A stretch of 64,000 nucleotides of DNA from Thermoactinospora rubra (GCF_002093975.1 NZ_MSZZ01000033.1:62001-126000); one strand, 5' to 3'; counted from the first letter of the stretch, positions 31,601 through 40,079 are shown. The notes: a model not told the origin generated them from the letters alone. Numbers and translations: made by a program.

Positions 31601-32290
31601 TCAGCGTGCCAGGACCTCGTACTTCACCCGCATGACCCCGGAGCCGAGGTTCCCGATGGCGTCGAAGGCGGCCCTGGACAGGTCGAGGCAGCGGCCCCCG
31701 ACGTACGGGCCACGGTCGTTGATGCGCACGACCACCGAGTCGCCGTTCGACGGGTTCGTCACCCTGACCTTGCTGCCCATGGGCAGGGTCTTGTGGGCTG
31801 CCGTCATCGCGGAGGGGTTGAAGCGCTCGCCGCTGGCGGTCATCTGGCCTTCGGCGTAGTAGGAGGCGCCGCAGGCGCCGGAGGCGATGACCCGCTTGCG
31901 GGGCTTCGCCTTCGCGGGGGTCGCCTTGGCGGGCAGCGGCTTGGCGAGGGCGCCCTTGTTCGACGACGGGGAGGCGGTCGCCGCGGGGGTACGCGGGGCG
32001 GCGGGGCGCGCGGCCGAGTTCGGCTGCCGCGCCGGGGAGGAGGTGGGAAGCGGCGTGGTCGAGGCCGTCGTGGAGGGCGCCGCGTCGAGGGGCTGGCGGA
32101 GGGAGGCGCTGCTCGACGGCGCGCCCGCGGTGGTCTTCATGGCGCTGGCCGCCGGTGCCTCGTCGCGGGCCACGGTGGCCCAGGCGGCGGTGGAGGCGGC
32201 GGCGAGCACCGCGGCACCGGCCGCGACGGCGGTCCAGCCGCGCTTGACGGGGGTGAACTGACGAGACGGCTTGCTGGAATGCTGGCCCAA
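31601..32290 (-). CDS. RlpA-like double-psi beta-barrel cell-wall protein
   Basis: About 229 residues from TTG 32290. A basic stretch and one hydrophobic helix (VKRGWTAVAAGAAVLAAAS) act as signal or anchor, followed by a long Ala/Pro/Ser/Thr linker and a C-terminal DPBB domain. That domain reads ASYYAEGQMTASGERFNPSA, AAHKTLPMGSKVRVTNPSNG and VRINDRGPYVGGRCLDLS. RlpA-type proteins bind or cleave peptidoglycan. Start is uncertain: the frame is open to TTG 32353 but those extra residues look unlike a signal peptide. A GTGA-N6-TCAC site lies upstream. Confidence 0.8.
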   Translation of the reverse strand: MGQHSSKPSRQFTPVKRGWTAVAAGAAVLAAASTAAWATVARDEAPAASAMKTTAGAPSSSASLRQPLDAAPSTTASTTPLPTSSPARQPNSAARPAAPRTPAATASPSSNKGALAKPLPAKATPAKAKPRKRVIASGACGASYYAEGQMTASGERFNPSAMTAAHKTLPMGSKVRVTNPSNGDSVVVRINDRGPYVGGRCLDLSRAAFDAIGNLGSGVMRVKYEVLAR

Positions 32291-32353
32291 GGAGAACCAC
32301 GGTCCTAGATCGGGGACAAGGACAAGGACCTGGCCGGAAGGAACGTCAGCCAA

Positions 32354-32783
32354 GTCCCATGGGCGGGCAAAGCGAAACCCGCAACGGGGTCGAACCTATG
32401 CGGAGTGAACCAGCCAATGGCAAATTAAACGGACAAAACGTGATATTTATCACTTATGGGGCAATCTTGATTGCAAGGTCATCGAGGGCCACAAAGGCTC
32501 CGGCGGGCTCCTGGTCCGGACCGTGCCGCGGGTGCGGTGGCGGGCCGCCAGCCGTGGCATAACAGCAGTTCAAGACCGTGAATGGCGTGGTGGTCAGGAC
32601 CTGGCAATGAGCTGAGACGAGCCGATGCGCCCTCTTGCGCCGGGGTCAACGTGAAGTGCCGGGGCAGAGCAGACGGACGCGAGCCGTTCAGGACAGCGGC
32701 CACCAGGACAGCAGTCGCGGAGCGCTGCAGCCGCCGCCAGGACGGCGCCCGTTCAGCGGCGTCTAGCGAGGAACCTCGGGCGT
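32354..32783. other. Upstream region of the RlpA-like gene and left flank of the IS element
   Basis: The 430 bases hold a 60-base AT-richer patch with a Crp-like palindrome (32440-32453), leader sequence that can form short hairpins (GCGGG and CCCGC pairing around 32363-32382), and then ordinary GC-rich sequence up to the IS left end. The short open frames here show no protein-like pattern. Confidence 0.5.
32440..32453. promoter_or_regulatory. Crp-like palindrome GTGATATTTATCAC
   Basis: This perfect palindrome has the form GTGA-N6-TCAC, the core of actinobacterial Crp sites. It lies in the only AT-rich patch of the area, about 90-150 bases upstream of the RlpA-like gene. Crp control of muralytic genes such as rpfA is known in actinobacteria; use here is inferred. 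Confidence 0.5.
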
Positions 32784-33231
32784 TTACGCCGGGAGGAGTC
32801 GCTCCCCCGAACCTGGGGTTTTGTGTCCGGACGCCTCTGGTTTCCGATGTACTCTTTGATGATCGACAGGGGCGCCGCCGCGGGAGACGGCGAGGTAGGA
32901 GGGGGGCCAGAGGTGGCCGCCCCACAGATATTTGCCGATATGACCGGGGTATTCCTTGCTCAGCAGCCTGGATGAGACGCCCTTGAGGCTGTTGACCAGA
33001 ACCGGCAAGGCGACCTTGGGCGGGTAGTGGACCAGCAGATGGACATGGTCGTGCTCGCCGTTGAACTCCACCAGGGCGGTGCCGAAGCTGTCACACCTCG
33101 ATCGTGATGTCCCCGCAGCGGCGCAGGATCTCGTCGATGAACACCTTCCGCCGATACATGGGTGTGAAGGCCAAGGGGGCGTCCAGGCGGTAGACCATGC
33201 TGCGGCCTCGTTGGATATCGGGGTTCGGTTC
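32784..33231 (-). pseudogene. tnpA: IS200-type transposase TnpA, frameshifted
   Basis: Pieces of a TnpA are found in different frames. The N-terminal part (DIQRGRSMVYRLDAPLAFTP, YRRKVFIDEILRRC) stops at 33091; the middle part with the HUH motif (FNGEHDHVHLLVHYPP) and LVNSLKGVSSR continues in another frame. A third shift restores the C-terminal LSIIKEYIGNQRR pattern. At least two small deletions are needed, so it is inactive as read. The catalytic Tyr region lies near the second shift. The left-end hairpin overlaps the 3' end. Confidence 0.75.
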
Positions 33232-33271
33232 CCACCGCGGCGACGTGGACCGAACGATAGTGTGTTCGATT

Positions 33272-34414
33272 GTGAGGCTGGTGGTGCAGGTGAAGCCATT
33301 GCCGACGCCCGAGCAGGCGGCGGCGTTGGAGGCCACCCTGCATACCGTCAACCGGGCCGCGACACTGGTCGCCCGCATCGCCCACCAGCAGCGCTGCTTC
33401 CGCAACTTCGACCTGCGCAAACACGCCTACGCGCGGATCAAGGCGGAGTTCGGGCTGGCCGCCCAGGCCGCCCAGCATGTGATCAAGAAGGTTGCCGACG
33501 CCTACCGGACGCTGCACGCCAACCTGGCGGTCGGCAACCTCGGCAAGCCCGGCTCGCGGCGGCGACGGGCGGCAGAGACCCGGCCGATCGTCTTTCGCTC
33601 CCGCGCTGCCCAGCCCTACGATGACCGCTGCCTGTCCTGGCAGCACGCCACCCGGACGGTGTCGATCTGGACGGTGGCCGGGCGGCTGAAAGCCGTCGCC
33701 TTCACGGGCTCGGCCCGGCAACTCGCCCTGCTCGCCGAGCATCGGCGTGGCGAGTCGGACCTGATCTGGCGGGAGGGGGCCTGGTATCTGTACGCCACCG
33801 TGGAGGTGCCCGATCGCCCCGTGGCCGCCCCCGACGGCTTCGCCGGGGTGGATCTGGGCATCGCCAACATCGCCACGACCAGCGACGGCATCCGACACAG
33901 CGGCAAGCACCTGAACGCCTTGCGCCACCGCCACCGCGAACTGCGCCGCCGCCTGCAGGCCAAGAAGACCAAGTCGGCCAAGCGGCTACTCAAGCGGCGG
34001 CGCCGTAAGGAAGCGCGGCTCGCCGCGCAGGTCGACCACGCCATCGCCAAGCAGATCGTGACCGAGGCAGAACGCACCGGACGCGGGATCGCTCTGGAAG
34101 ATCTGGGCGGTATCCGCGAGCGGGTACGGCTTCGCAAGCCCCAGCGGGTCACCCTGCACTCGTGGAGTTTCCATCAACTGGGAGCCTTCATCACCTCCAA
34201 GGCCGCCAGGGCCGGGGTGGCCGTGATCTTCGTGAAGGCGGCCTACACCTCCCAGGAATGCTCCGCCTGCCATCACATCGATAAACGCAACCGGCCCGAC
34301 CAGGCCACCTTCTCGTGTACGTCGTGCGGCTTCGCTGAGCACGCCGACGTCAACGCAGCCCGCACCATCGCCTCACGCGGTGAGACGGGCTGGGCAGTGA
34401 GTCACGCTGCCTGA
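33272..34414 (+). CDS. tnpB: TnpB, RNA-guided nuclease of the IS605 family
   Basis: The 380-residue protein starts at GTG 33272 with the usual RLVVQVKPLPTPEQ. The RuvC residues are intact: Asp in GVDLGIAN (about 193), Glu in ALEDLGGI (about 275) and Asp in HADVNAA (about 359). The zinc finger has CSAC and CTSC pairs (330-352). A basic helix (RRLQAKKTKSAKRLLKRRRR) precedes the nuclease part. TnpB cleaves DNA next to a short TAM, guided by an RNA made from the element's right end, and helps keep the element at its site. Nothing visible disables it. Confidence 0.92.
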   Translation: MRLVVQVKPLPTPEQAAALEATLHTVNRAATLVARIAHQQRCFRNFDLRKHAYARIKAEFGLAAQAAQHVIKKVADAYRTLHANLAVGNLGKPGSRRRRAAETRPIVFRSRAAQPYDDRCLSWQHATRTVSIWTVAGRLKAVAFTGSARQLALLAEHRRGESDLIWREGAWYLYATVEVPDRPVAAPDGFAGVDLGIANIATTSDGIRHSGKHLNALRHRHRELRRRLQAKKTKSAKRLLKRRRRKEARLAAQVDHAIAKQIVTEAERTGRGIALEDLGGIRERVRLRKPQRVTLHSWSFHQLGAFITSKAARAGVAVIFVKAAYTSQECSACHHIDKRNRPDQATFSCTSCGFAEHADVNAARTIASRGETGWAVSHAA

Positions 34415-34490
34415 CGCGGACCAGACCGTGCACTCCATGTACGGCGAGGAGCTGCAAGCTCGGTCGTTTACGGCCGAGAAGCTGACAACA
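34300..34490 (+). ncRNA. Predicted omega RNA (reRNA) region at the tnpB 3' end
   Basis: In this family the guide RNA spans the end of tnpB and the right end, with the guide formed by the flanking DNA. Here that would run through the right-end hairpin at 34459-34478 into ligase sequence (AAGCTGACAACATC onward). The boundaries are estimates from family knowledge only. Confidence 0.35.
34459..34478 (+). repeat. IS right-end hairpin CTCGGTCGTTTACGGCCGAG
   Basis: The stem CTCGG/CCGAG plus inner CG/CG pairs around a TTTA loop. On the minus strand the TTA inside the loop is the TAA stop codon of the DNA ligase gene. A near-copy of the first 16 bases occurs at 32775 at the other end. Confidence 0.7.
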
Positions 34491-36009
34491 TCAACGACCT
34501 GACGGTCTCCACCGTGTCCGCGTCCTCCGGCCGCTTGTCCGGCCGATACCGCAACACCCGGGCGAACCGCAGAGCCATCCCCCCGGGATAGCGCGGCGAA
34601 TGCTGCACCCCGTCGAACGCGATCTCCACCACCAGCTCGGGCCGTACCTTCACCACCCACGAGTCGGTCGGCCCGTCCGCGATCTCCAGGAACCGCTCCG
34701 TCTGCCACGTCAGCAGCTCGTCCGTCAGCCCCTTGAACGTCTTGCCGAGCATCACGAACCCGCCCGTGTCGGGGTCTCGGGCGCCCAGGTGCAGGTTGGA
34801 CAGCCAGCCCTCGCGCCGCCCGTGCCCCCACTCGGCGGCCAGCACCACCAGGTCGAGCGTGTGCCGGGGCTTGACCTTGATCCATCCCGATCCGCGCCGT
34901 CCGGCCGCGTAGACGGAGGCCGGCGACTTGACCACCAGCCCCTCGTGCCCCGCCCTGACCGCGTCGGCGAACCACTTCTCGGCCTCCGCCACGTCCTGCG
35001 TGACCAGCCGCGGAGTGATCAGTTCGGCGGGGACGACCCGCGCGAGCGCCTCCTGGCGCACGGAGTACGGCTCGTCCAGCAGATCCCGCCCGTCCAGCCG
35101 CAGCAGGTCGAAGAAGAACACGCTCAGCGGCGTCGTCTCCCGCAGCCGCGCCACGTCGTTCTTGGTGGTCGCCCGGCTCGCCGTGACCTGGAACGGGTGC
35201 GGGCGGCCGTCGGGACGCAGCGCGATGACCTCGCCGTCGAGGACGATGTCGGCGGCCGGGAGGGCGAGGACCGCCTCGACGAGCTCGGGGACCTGGCGGG
35301 TGATCTGGTCGAGCGTGCGGGTGAAGACCTTGACCTCCTGGCCGGAGCGGTGCGTCTGGACGCGGATGCCGTCGAGCTTCCACTCCAGCGCCGCCGTGCC
35401 GCCGACCTTCTCCAGGGCGGCCGCGACGTTGGGCGCGCTGCCCGCGAGCATCGGCGCGACCGCCCGCCCCACCTCCAGCTTGACCGCCCGCAGCGCTGCC
35501 ACGCCGCCCGACAGCGCGGCGGCGCCCACCGCGGGCAGCCAGCCGCGCAGCGTGAGCGCCCGGCGGACCTCGGCGGCCGGCGCGCCGGAGGCCTTGGCGA
35601 CGGCCTCGATCATGACCCCTTCGAGCGCGCCCTGGCGCAGCTCGCCGCTCAGCAGCCGGACCAGGAACGCCTGCTCCTGCGTGGTGAGCCCGGCGAACAG
35701 CTCGTCGACCAGCGCCTTGCGCATGGCCTGCGAGCCCGGCCCGGCGACCGCCTTGATCCGGCTGAGCAGCGCGTCGACGTCGGTGAGCGTCGCCGTGGCC
35801 ACGAGCTTGGGCGGCGGCAGCTCCTGCAGGGCGCGCCAGCCGACGCCGACCTGCCGCTGCGGCAGCTCGCCGGACAGGTAGGAGATCGCGATCTCCGCCT
35901 CCTCGGGCGGCACGCGGCTCAGCAGCTCGGCCAGGTGGCCGATCTTGCCCAGCCGGGCCGACGTCCGAGTGACCGCCTCCGACACCCGCACCACGTCGAT
36001 GAACAGCAC
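34468..36009 (-). CDS. ATP-dependent DNA ligase
   Basis: The 513-residue protein has an N-terminal DNA-binding domain (about 1-190), an adenylation domain with nucleophile Lys in EWKLDGIRVQ (about 212), motifs VLDGEVIAL, VFFFDLLRLDG and GHEGLVVKSP, then WIKVKPRHTLDL and a C-terminal OB-fold domain (VQHSPRYPGGMALRFARV). Length and order fit the bacterial LigB type. It seals nicks using ATP, probably in repair. GTG 36009 fits the family start. It is the last gene after the SARP and deazaflavin genes. The last residues (after VRSL) are encoded by the IS end. Confidence 0.88.
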   Translation of the reverse strand: MLFIDVVRVSEAVTRTSARLGKIGHLAELLSRVPPEEAEIAISYLSGELPQRQVGVGWRALQELPPPKLVATATLTDVDALLSRIKAVAGPGSQAMRKALVDELFAGLTTQEQAFLVRLLSGELRQGALEGVMIEAVAKASGAPAAEVRRALTLRGWLPAVGAAALSGGVAALRAVKLEVGRAVAPMLAGSAPNVAAALEKVGGTAALEWKLDGIRVQTHRSGQEVKVFTRTLDQITRQVPELVEAVLALPAADIVLDGEVIALRPDGRPHPFQVTASRATTKNDVARLRETTPLSVFFFDLLRLDGRDLLDEPYSVRQEALARVVPAELITPRLVTQDVAEAEKWFADAVRAGHEGLVVKSPASVYAAGRRGSGWIKVKPRHTLDLVVLAAEWGHGRREGWLSNLHLGARDPDTGGFVMLGKTFKGLTDELLTWQTERFLEIADGPTDSWVVKVRPELVVEIAFDGVQHSPRYPGGMALRFARVLRYRPDKRPEDADTVETVRSLMLSASRP

Positions 36010-36023
36010 ACCGCTATCGTGCC

Positions 36024-36527
36024 CTACCCGGACGACAAACGCCCCTCCGCTTCGGGGCCGACGCGCTCCAGCACCACCACCGGGATCTCGTGCCGCGCCG
36101 CCGCCTCGTAACGCCGGTAGATCGGGGCCCGGCCGAGCATCATCCGCCACAGGCGCTCGCGTTCGGCGCCGCCCGCCGTACGCGCGCGGACCCTGAACCG
36201 CTCGGCCTTGACCTGCACCTCGGCCTCAGGCGTGGCGACCAGGTTGAGATACCAGTCGGGCAGCCGCTCGCGTCCCGGGACCGAGCCCGAGGCCACCAGG
36301 ACGTAGCGGTCGCCGTCCCGGCCGAAGAACAGCCCGGTACGGCGCGGCCGCCCGCTGACGCGGCCGACGGTGGTGAGGACCAGGTTCGTCGTGCCGCCCT
36401 CGAGGTAGCCGTCCGCGCCGCCGGTGCGCAGGTAGCGCTGCACGTGCTCGGCCACCGACGGGTCGGCGCTGTCGGTCGCGTGGTCCCAGGCCGATCCGGA
36501 AGCGTGGGAAGGAGCCTCGTCAGTCAT
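36024..36527 (-). CDS. Deazaflavin (F420)-dependent nitroreductase-family protein
   Basis: The 167-residue protein is of the DDN type: TTNLVLTTVGRVSGRPRRTGL, then YVLVASGSVPGRERLPDWYLNL and a C-terminal IYRRYEAAARHEIPVVVLE. These split beta-barrels use reduced F420 to reduce quinones or foreign compounds. The start overlaps the SARP stop by eight bases, and the ligase starts 15 bases beyond its stop, so the three form one transcription unit. Confidence 0.87.
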   Translation of the reverse strand: MTDEAPSHASGSAWDHATDSADPSVAEHVQRYLRTGGADGYLEGGTTNLVLTTVGRVSGRPRRTGLFFGRDGDRYVLVASGSVPGRERLPDWYLNLVATPEAEVQVKAERFRVRARTAGGAERERLWRMMLGRAPIYRRYEAAARHEIPVVVLERVGPEAEGRLSSG

Positions 36528-39500
36528 GCGCCCATGACGCCACGGCGGCCTTCGGCTTTCCTTCGGATCTGCCTCGGGCGTAGGCGTCGGCGAACCGCCG
36601 TTCGCCCAGCGCCGCCCGCGCGGTCGCGCCGATGCGGTTCACGTCCCCGCGCTCCGCCGCGGGCAGCGGCGCCCCGACCGACTCCCGCAGCGCCGCGGCT
36701 ACGCCCAGCAGCCGCGCGGCCTCCTCGGCGGCGCCCGCCGCCGCCTCCACCCCCGCCAGGCCCTCGAAGGCCAGCGCGAGCGCACGCGGGTCACCGGTCT
36801 TGCGCGCCGCCTCCAGCCCTTCCTCGTGCAGCGTCCGCGCCGCCTCCAGGTCGCCGCGCTGCTCGGCGACGAAGCCCAGCTCGGCCAGGATCAGGGCCAG
36901 CGCGATGGCCGAGCCGAGCCGCCGGTCCCAGTCCAGCCACTCGCGCAGGTGCGCCTCCGCCTCGTCGAGCCGCCCCTGCCGCCGCGCGCTCAGCGCCAGC
37001 CCGAGGGCCGCGTACTCCTGCCCGATCGTGTACCCCTGCTCGGCCGCCAGCTTCCCGGCCCGCCGGTGCAGCTCGTCGGCCTGCGCGTGGTCGCCGGTCA
37101 GCAGGGCGATCCGGCCCAGCTCGGACAGCGCGTCGCTGACCTCGGTCCACAGCCCCAGTTCCTCGGCCATGCGCAGCCCTTCGCGGTGCAGGCGGGCGGC
37201 ACGCCGGTAGTCGCCGGTGATCTGGGCGTGCCAGCCGAGGGCGACGGTGGCGTGCAGCCTGCCCCACTGGTCTCCGAGCTCGGTGAACAGCGCCCGGCTG
37301 CGCTCGCCGTACTCCCGCATCGAGGCCAGGTCGCTGCGCAGCAGAGCCCGCCGCGCGGACGTGCTGAGGGCGGCGGCGATGCCCCACTGGTCCCCGATCG
37401 CTCGGAAGACGGCGAGCGTCGGCTCGATGTCGGCGGGCTCGCCGATGCCGAGCATGGCGAAGGCGAGGTACCACTGGGCGCGCGTACGGCCTGCCAGGTC
37501 GTCGAGGTCCCGGTGCGGTACGGCGGGCGGAACCGGCTCGGCGGGGCCGGGCGGCTCGCCCATGCGCAGGGCGAAGGCGCTCCGCCAGAGTCTCGCGGTG
37601 ACGGCGGCCGGGCTCTGCCCGTCGAGCGCGAGGGCGGCCTCCAGCGACCTGCGCCCCTCGCCGAGCCGGCCGCGCAGCACCCAGTACCAGGCCAGCGAGG
37701 TGGCCAGGCGCAGCGCGGTGTCGCCGTCGCCGTGCCGTACCGCGTCGTCGAGGGCGGCGCGCAGGTTGGCCGCCTCGGCGTCGAGCCGCCGCAGCCACTC
37801 GCGCTGCGCCGGGCCGCGCAGGTGCACGTCGGCCGTGGCGGCGAAGGCCGCGTAGTGGCGGCGGACGCGCCGGTGGACCTCCTCCCACTCGCCCGCCTCG
37901 CGCAGCCGCTCCTGGCAGTAGGCGGCCACCGACTCCAGCAGCCGGTACCGGGGCAGGCCGCCGTGCTCGGCGAACACCACCAGGGAGCGGTCGACCAGCC
38001 CCGCCAGCAGGTCGAGCACGTCCAGGCCCGGCTCGCCGCACGTGGCCTCCGCGGCCTCCAGCGTGCAGCCGTCGGCGTGGACGGCCAGGCGGCGCAGCAC
38101 GGTCCGCTCCTGCTCGCCGAGGAGCTCCCAGCTCCAGTCGATCATCGCGCGGAGGGTGCGCTGCCGGGCGGGCGCGTCGGCGTGGCCGCCGGTCAGCACC
38201 CGGAAGCGGTCCTCCAGCCGGGCGCGCAGCCCGCTCAGGCCGAGCGTGCGCACGCGCGTGGCGGCCAGCTCGACGGCCAGCGGGATGCCGTCGAGGCGGC
38301 GGCAGACGGCGGCGACCGTCTCGGCGTTGCCTGAGTCGAGCGTGAAGCCGGGCGCGGCGCGTGCCGCGAACAGGCGCACCGCCTCCTCCTCGGTCAGCGG
38401 CGGCACCCGCCACAGCGTCTCGCCGGCCACCCCGAGCGGGCGCTGGCCGGTCGCCAGGACGCGCAGGCCCGGTACGGCCCGCAGCAGCCGCGACACGAGG
38501 CGCGCGGCGGCGTCGGCCACGTGCTCGCAGTTGTCCAGGACGAGCAGCATCCGCCTGTCGCGCAGGGCGTCGGCGAGCCGTTCCACGGGTTCGCGGGCGG
38601 CCTGCCCGCTCTCGTCGCGGATCAGCAGCGTGGCCGCGACCGTCTCCGCGACCGCCCGGTCGGCGTCCCCCGGCCGCGCGGGAATCGCCGCCAGCTCCAC
38701 CAGCCACACGCCGTCGTCGAAGGCGCCGGCCAGCCGGCGCGCCGCCTCCACCGCCAGGCGTGTCTTGCCCACCCCGCCCGGTCCCGTGAGCGTGACGAGG
38801 CGGGCGTCGCCCAGCAGGCCCGCGATGAGCTCCAGGGCGCCGTCGCGCCCGATGAGGTCGCTGACCGGAGCCGGCAGGTTGGTCGCGGCGGGCCGGGCGG
38901 AGGCGGCGCGGAGGGCGGGGTCGCGCCGCAGGATGGCCCGGTGCAGCGCGACGAGCTCCGGTCCCGGGTCCAGGCCCAGCTCCTCGGCCAGCCGCTCCCG
39001 CAGGTCCCGGTACGCCTCCAGCGCCTCCCGCTGCCGTCCGGCCAGGTAGAGCGCCCGCAGGTGGGCCGCGCGCAGCCGCTCGCGGAACGGGTGCCGCGCC
39101 ACCAGGTCGCCCAGCTCGTCGGCCAGCAAGGCGTGCTCACCCAGGTCCAGCCGGGCCTCGGCCAGCTCCTCCTGCGCCGTGAGCCGCAGCTCGGCCAGCC
39201 GTGCCGCCTCGGTCCTGGCGAACTCCTCGTCGGCGAAGTCGACGAGCGCCGGCCCCCGCCACAGCGAGAGGGCCTCGCCGAGCAGGTCCGCCCGGGCCCG
39301 CGGAGACCCGGCTGAGCGGGCGCGGGCCAGCAGGTCCTCGAAGCGGCGGACGTCCACCGCGCCCGGCGGGACGTCGAGCACGTAACCGGGGGAGTGGGAG
39401 CGGACCAGCGCACGCCCGCCGGGCTCGGCGTCCTCCAGGGCCCGCCGCAGCTGGGAGACCCGGCTCTGCAGCGCGGCGGCGGGGTTGGCGGGCAGGCGGG

Positions 39501-39657
39501 CGGGCCACAGGTGGTCGATCAGCCGATCGGCGGGCACCACCCGACCCGCGTCGATCACCAGCTCGGCCAGCAGCGCGCGGACTTTGACCTCGGGAATCCG
39601 CACCGGCCTGCCGTCGGAGGTCCACACCGCGAGCGGACCCAGCACCCCGAAGCGCAT
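36520..39657 (-). CDS. AfsR-type SARP regulator with NB-ARC and TPR domains
   Basis: The 1045-residue protein has, in order: a winged-helix DNA-binding domain (1-95), a bacterial transcriptional activation domain (95-245), an ATPase with P-loop GPGGVGKT (about 294) and LLVLDNCEHV, then a TPR-rich C-half (from about 640). SARPs with this layout activate operons when the C-terminal sensor is released, often in secondary metabolism. ATG 39657 starts the family motif MRFGVLGPLAVW. No biosynthetic cluster is adjacent; instead it heads a three-gene unit and is divergent from a flavodoxin-like gene 65 bases away. Confidence 0.92.
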   Translation of the reverse strand: MRFGVLGPLAVWTSDGRPVRIPEVKVRALLAELVIDAGRVVPADRLIDHLWPARLPANPAAALQSRVSQLRRALEDAEPGGRALVRSHSPGYVLDVPPGAVDVRRFEDLLARARSAGSPRARADLLGEALSLWRGPALVDFADEEFARTEAARLAELRLTAQEELAEARLDLGEHALLADELGDLVARHPFRERLRAAHLRALYLAGRQREALEAYRDLRERLAEELGLDPGPELVALHRAILRRDPALRAASARPAATNLPAPVSDLIGRDGALELIAGLLGDARLVTLTGPGGVGKTRLAVEAARRLAGAFDDGVWLVELAAIPARPGDADRAVAETVAATLLIRDESGQAAREPVERLADALRDRRMLLVLDNCEHVADAAARLVSRLLRAVPGLRVLATGQRPLGVAGETLWRVPPLTEEEAVRLFAARAAPGFTLDSGNAETVAAVCRRLDGIPLAVELAATRVRTLGLSGLRARLEDRFRVLTGGHADAPARQRTLRAMIDWSWELLGEQERTVLRRLAVHADGCTLEAAEATCGEPGLDVLDLLAGLVDRSLVVFAEHGGLPRYRLLESVAAYCQERLREAGEWEEVHRRVRRHYAAFAATADVHLRGPAQREWLRRLDAEAANLRAALDDAVRHGDGDTALRLATSLAWYWVLRGRLGEGRRSLEAALALDGQSPAAVTARLWRSAFALRMGEPPGPAEPVPPAVPHRDLDDLAGRTRAQWYLAFAMLGIGEPADIEPTLAVFRAIGDQWGIAAALSTSARRALLRSDLASMREYGERSRALFTELGDQWGRLHATVALGWHAQITGDYRRAARLHREGLRMAEELGLWTEVSDALSELGRIALLTGDHAQADELHRRAGKLAAEQGYTIGQEYAALGLALSARRQGRLDEAEAHLREWLDWDRRLGSAIALALILAELGFVAEQRGDLEAARTLHEEGLEAARKTGDPRALALAFEGLAGVEAAAGAAEEAARLLGVAAALRESVGAPLPAAERGDVNRIGATARAALGERRFADAYARGRSEGKPKAAVASWAHD

Positions 39658-39722
39658 GGTCGCCACGGTACCCAATGCCGATCTGAAGGATTTCCGAAGC
39701 CCCTCCCCGCACGGTGGGCGGC

Positions 39723-40079
39723 ATGGAGCGGATCCGAGTGGCGATCATCGCCGACCGCGCCGGGCCCGGCCGCGCTCTGGCCGACCGGCTGGCCGACCTC
39801 GCGTGCGAGCGGGGCGACCTCGAGGCCGACCTCCTCGACCTCGCGGTCGCGTGCCTGCCGTGCGAGGGCGAGGGCGGCGGCCCCTGCGAGGACACCCCGC
39901 CGCAGGTGCGCGACCTCTCGCCGTGGCTCGCGGCGGCCGACGCGTACGTGCTGGTCATCCCCGAGCTGGCGTGGTTCGCCCGGGAACTGGCCGGCAAGCC
40001 CGTCGTCCTGGCCGCCCCGGAGGCGGCGGATCTCCTCTTCGACGACCTGATCGGCAAGCTGAGGAAGGACCATTCATGA
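39723..40079 (+). CDS. Shortened flavodoxin-fold (NADPH:FMN-reductase-like) protein
   Basis: The 118-residue protein shows the FMN reductase-like start IRVAIIADRAGPGRALADRL, then LSPWLAAADAYVLVIPELAWF and GKPVVLAAPE. The segment that normally follows (xPEYNxxYPxxLKNAIDW) is missing, so the FMN-binding loop is incomplete. It could be a decayed reductase or a small partner protein. The stop and the MFS start overlap (ATGA), giving translational coupling. CLPCEGEGGGPCED adds two Cys pairs. Confidence 0.6.
   Translation: MERIRVAIIADRAGPGRALADRLADLACERGDLEADLLDLAVACLPCEGEGGGPCEDTPPQVRDLSPWLAAADAYVLVIPELAWFARELAGKPVVLAAPEAADLLFDDLIGKLRKDHS

Larger units (their letters stand above)
32775..34478. 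mobile_element. IS200/IS605-type element (tnpA pseudogene + tnpB)
   Basis: Two divergent genes, a Y1-type tnpA remnant (minus) and an intact tnpB (plus), are bracketed by similar hairpin-forming sequences: CTCGGGCGTTTACGCCGGG near 32775 and CTCGGTCGTTTACGGCCGAG at 34459. No target duplication is expected for this family. Exact ends cannot be fixed without an empty site. The right end lies in the 3' end of a DNA ligase gene. Confidence 0.75.

Noticed and set aside
32290..32440. c-di-AMP (ydaO) riboswitch upstream of the RlpA-like gene
   Set aside because: The conserved end block (GACAGCTNACCTCG-type) is not present, so only a generic structured leader is claimed.
32582..32986. Plus-strand open frame over the left end of the IS element
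   Set aside because: It overlaps the tnpA remnant antisense and shows no family pattern.
36520..39657. Secondary-metabolite cluster implied by the SARP regulator
   Set aside because: No PKS, NRPS, terpene or other core biosynthetic gene lies within about 20 kb on either side.
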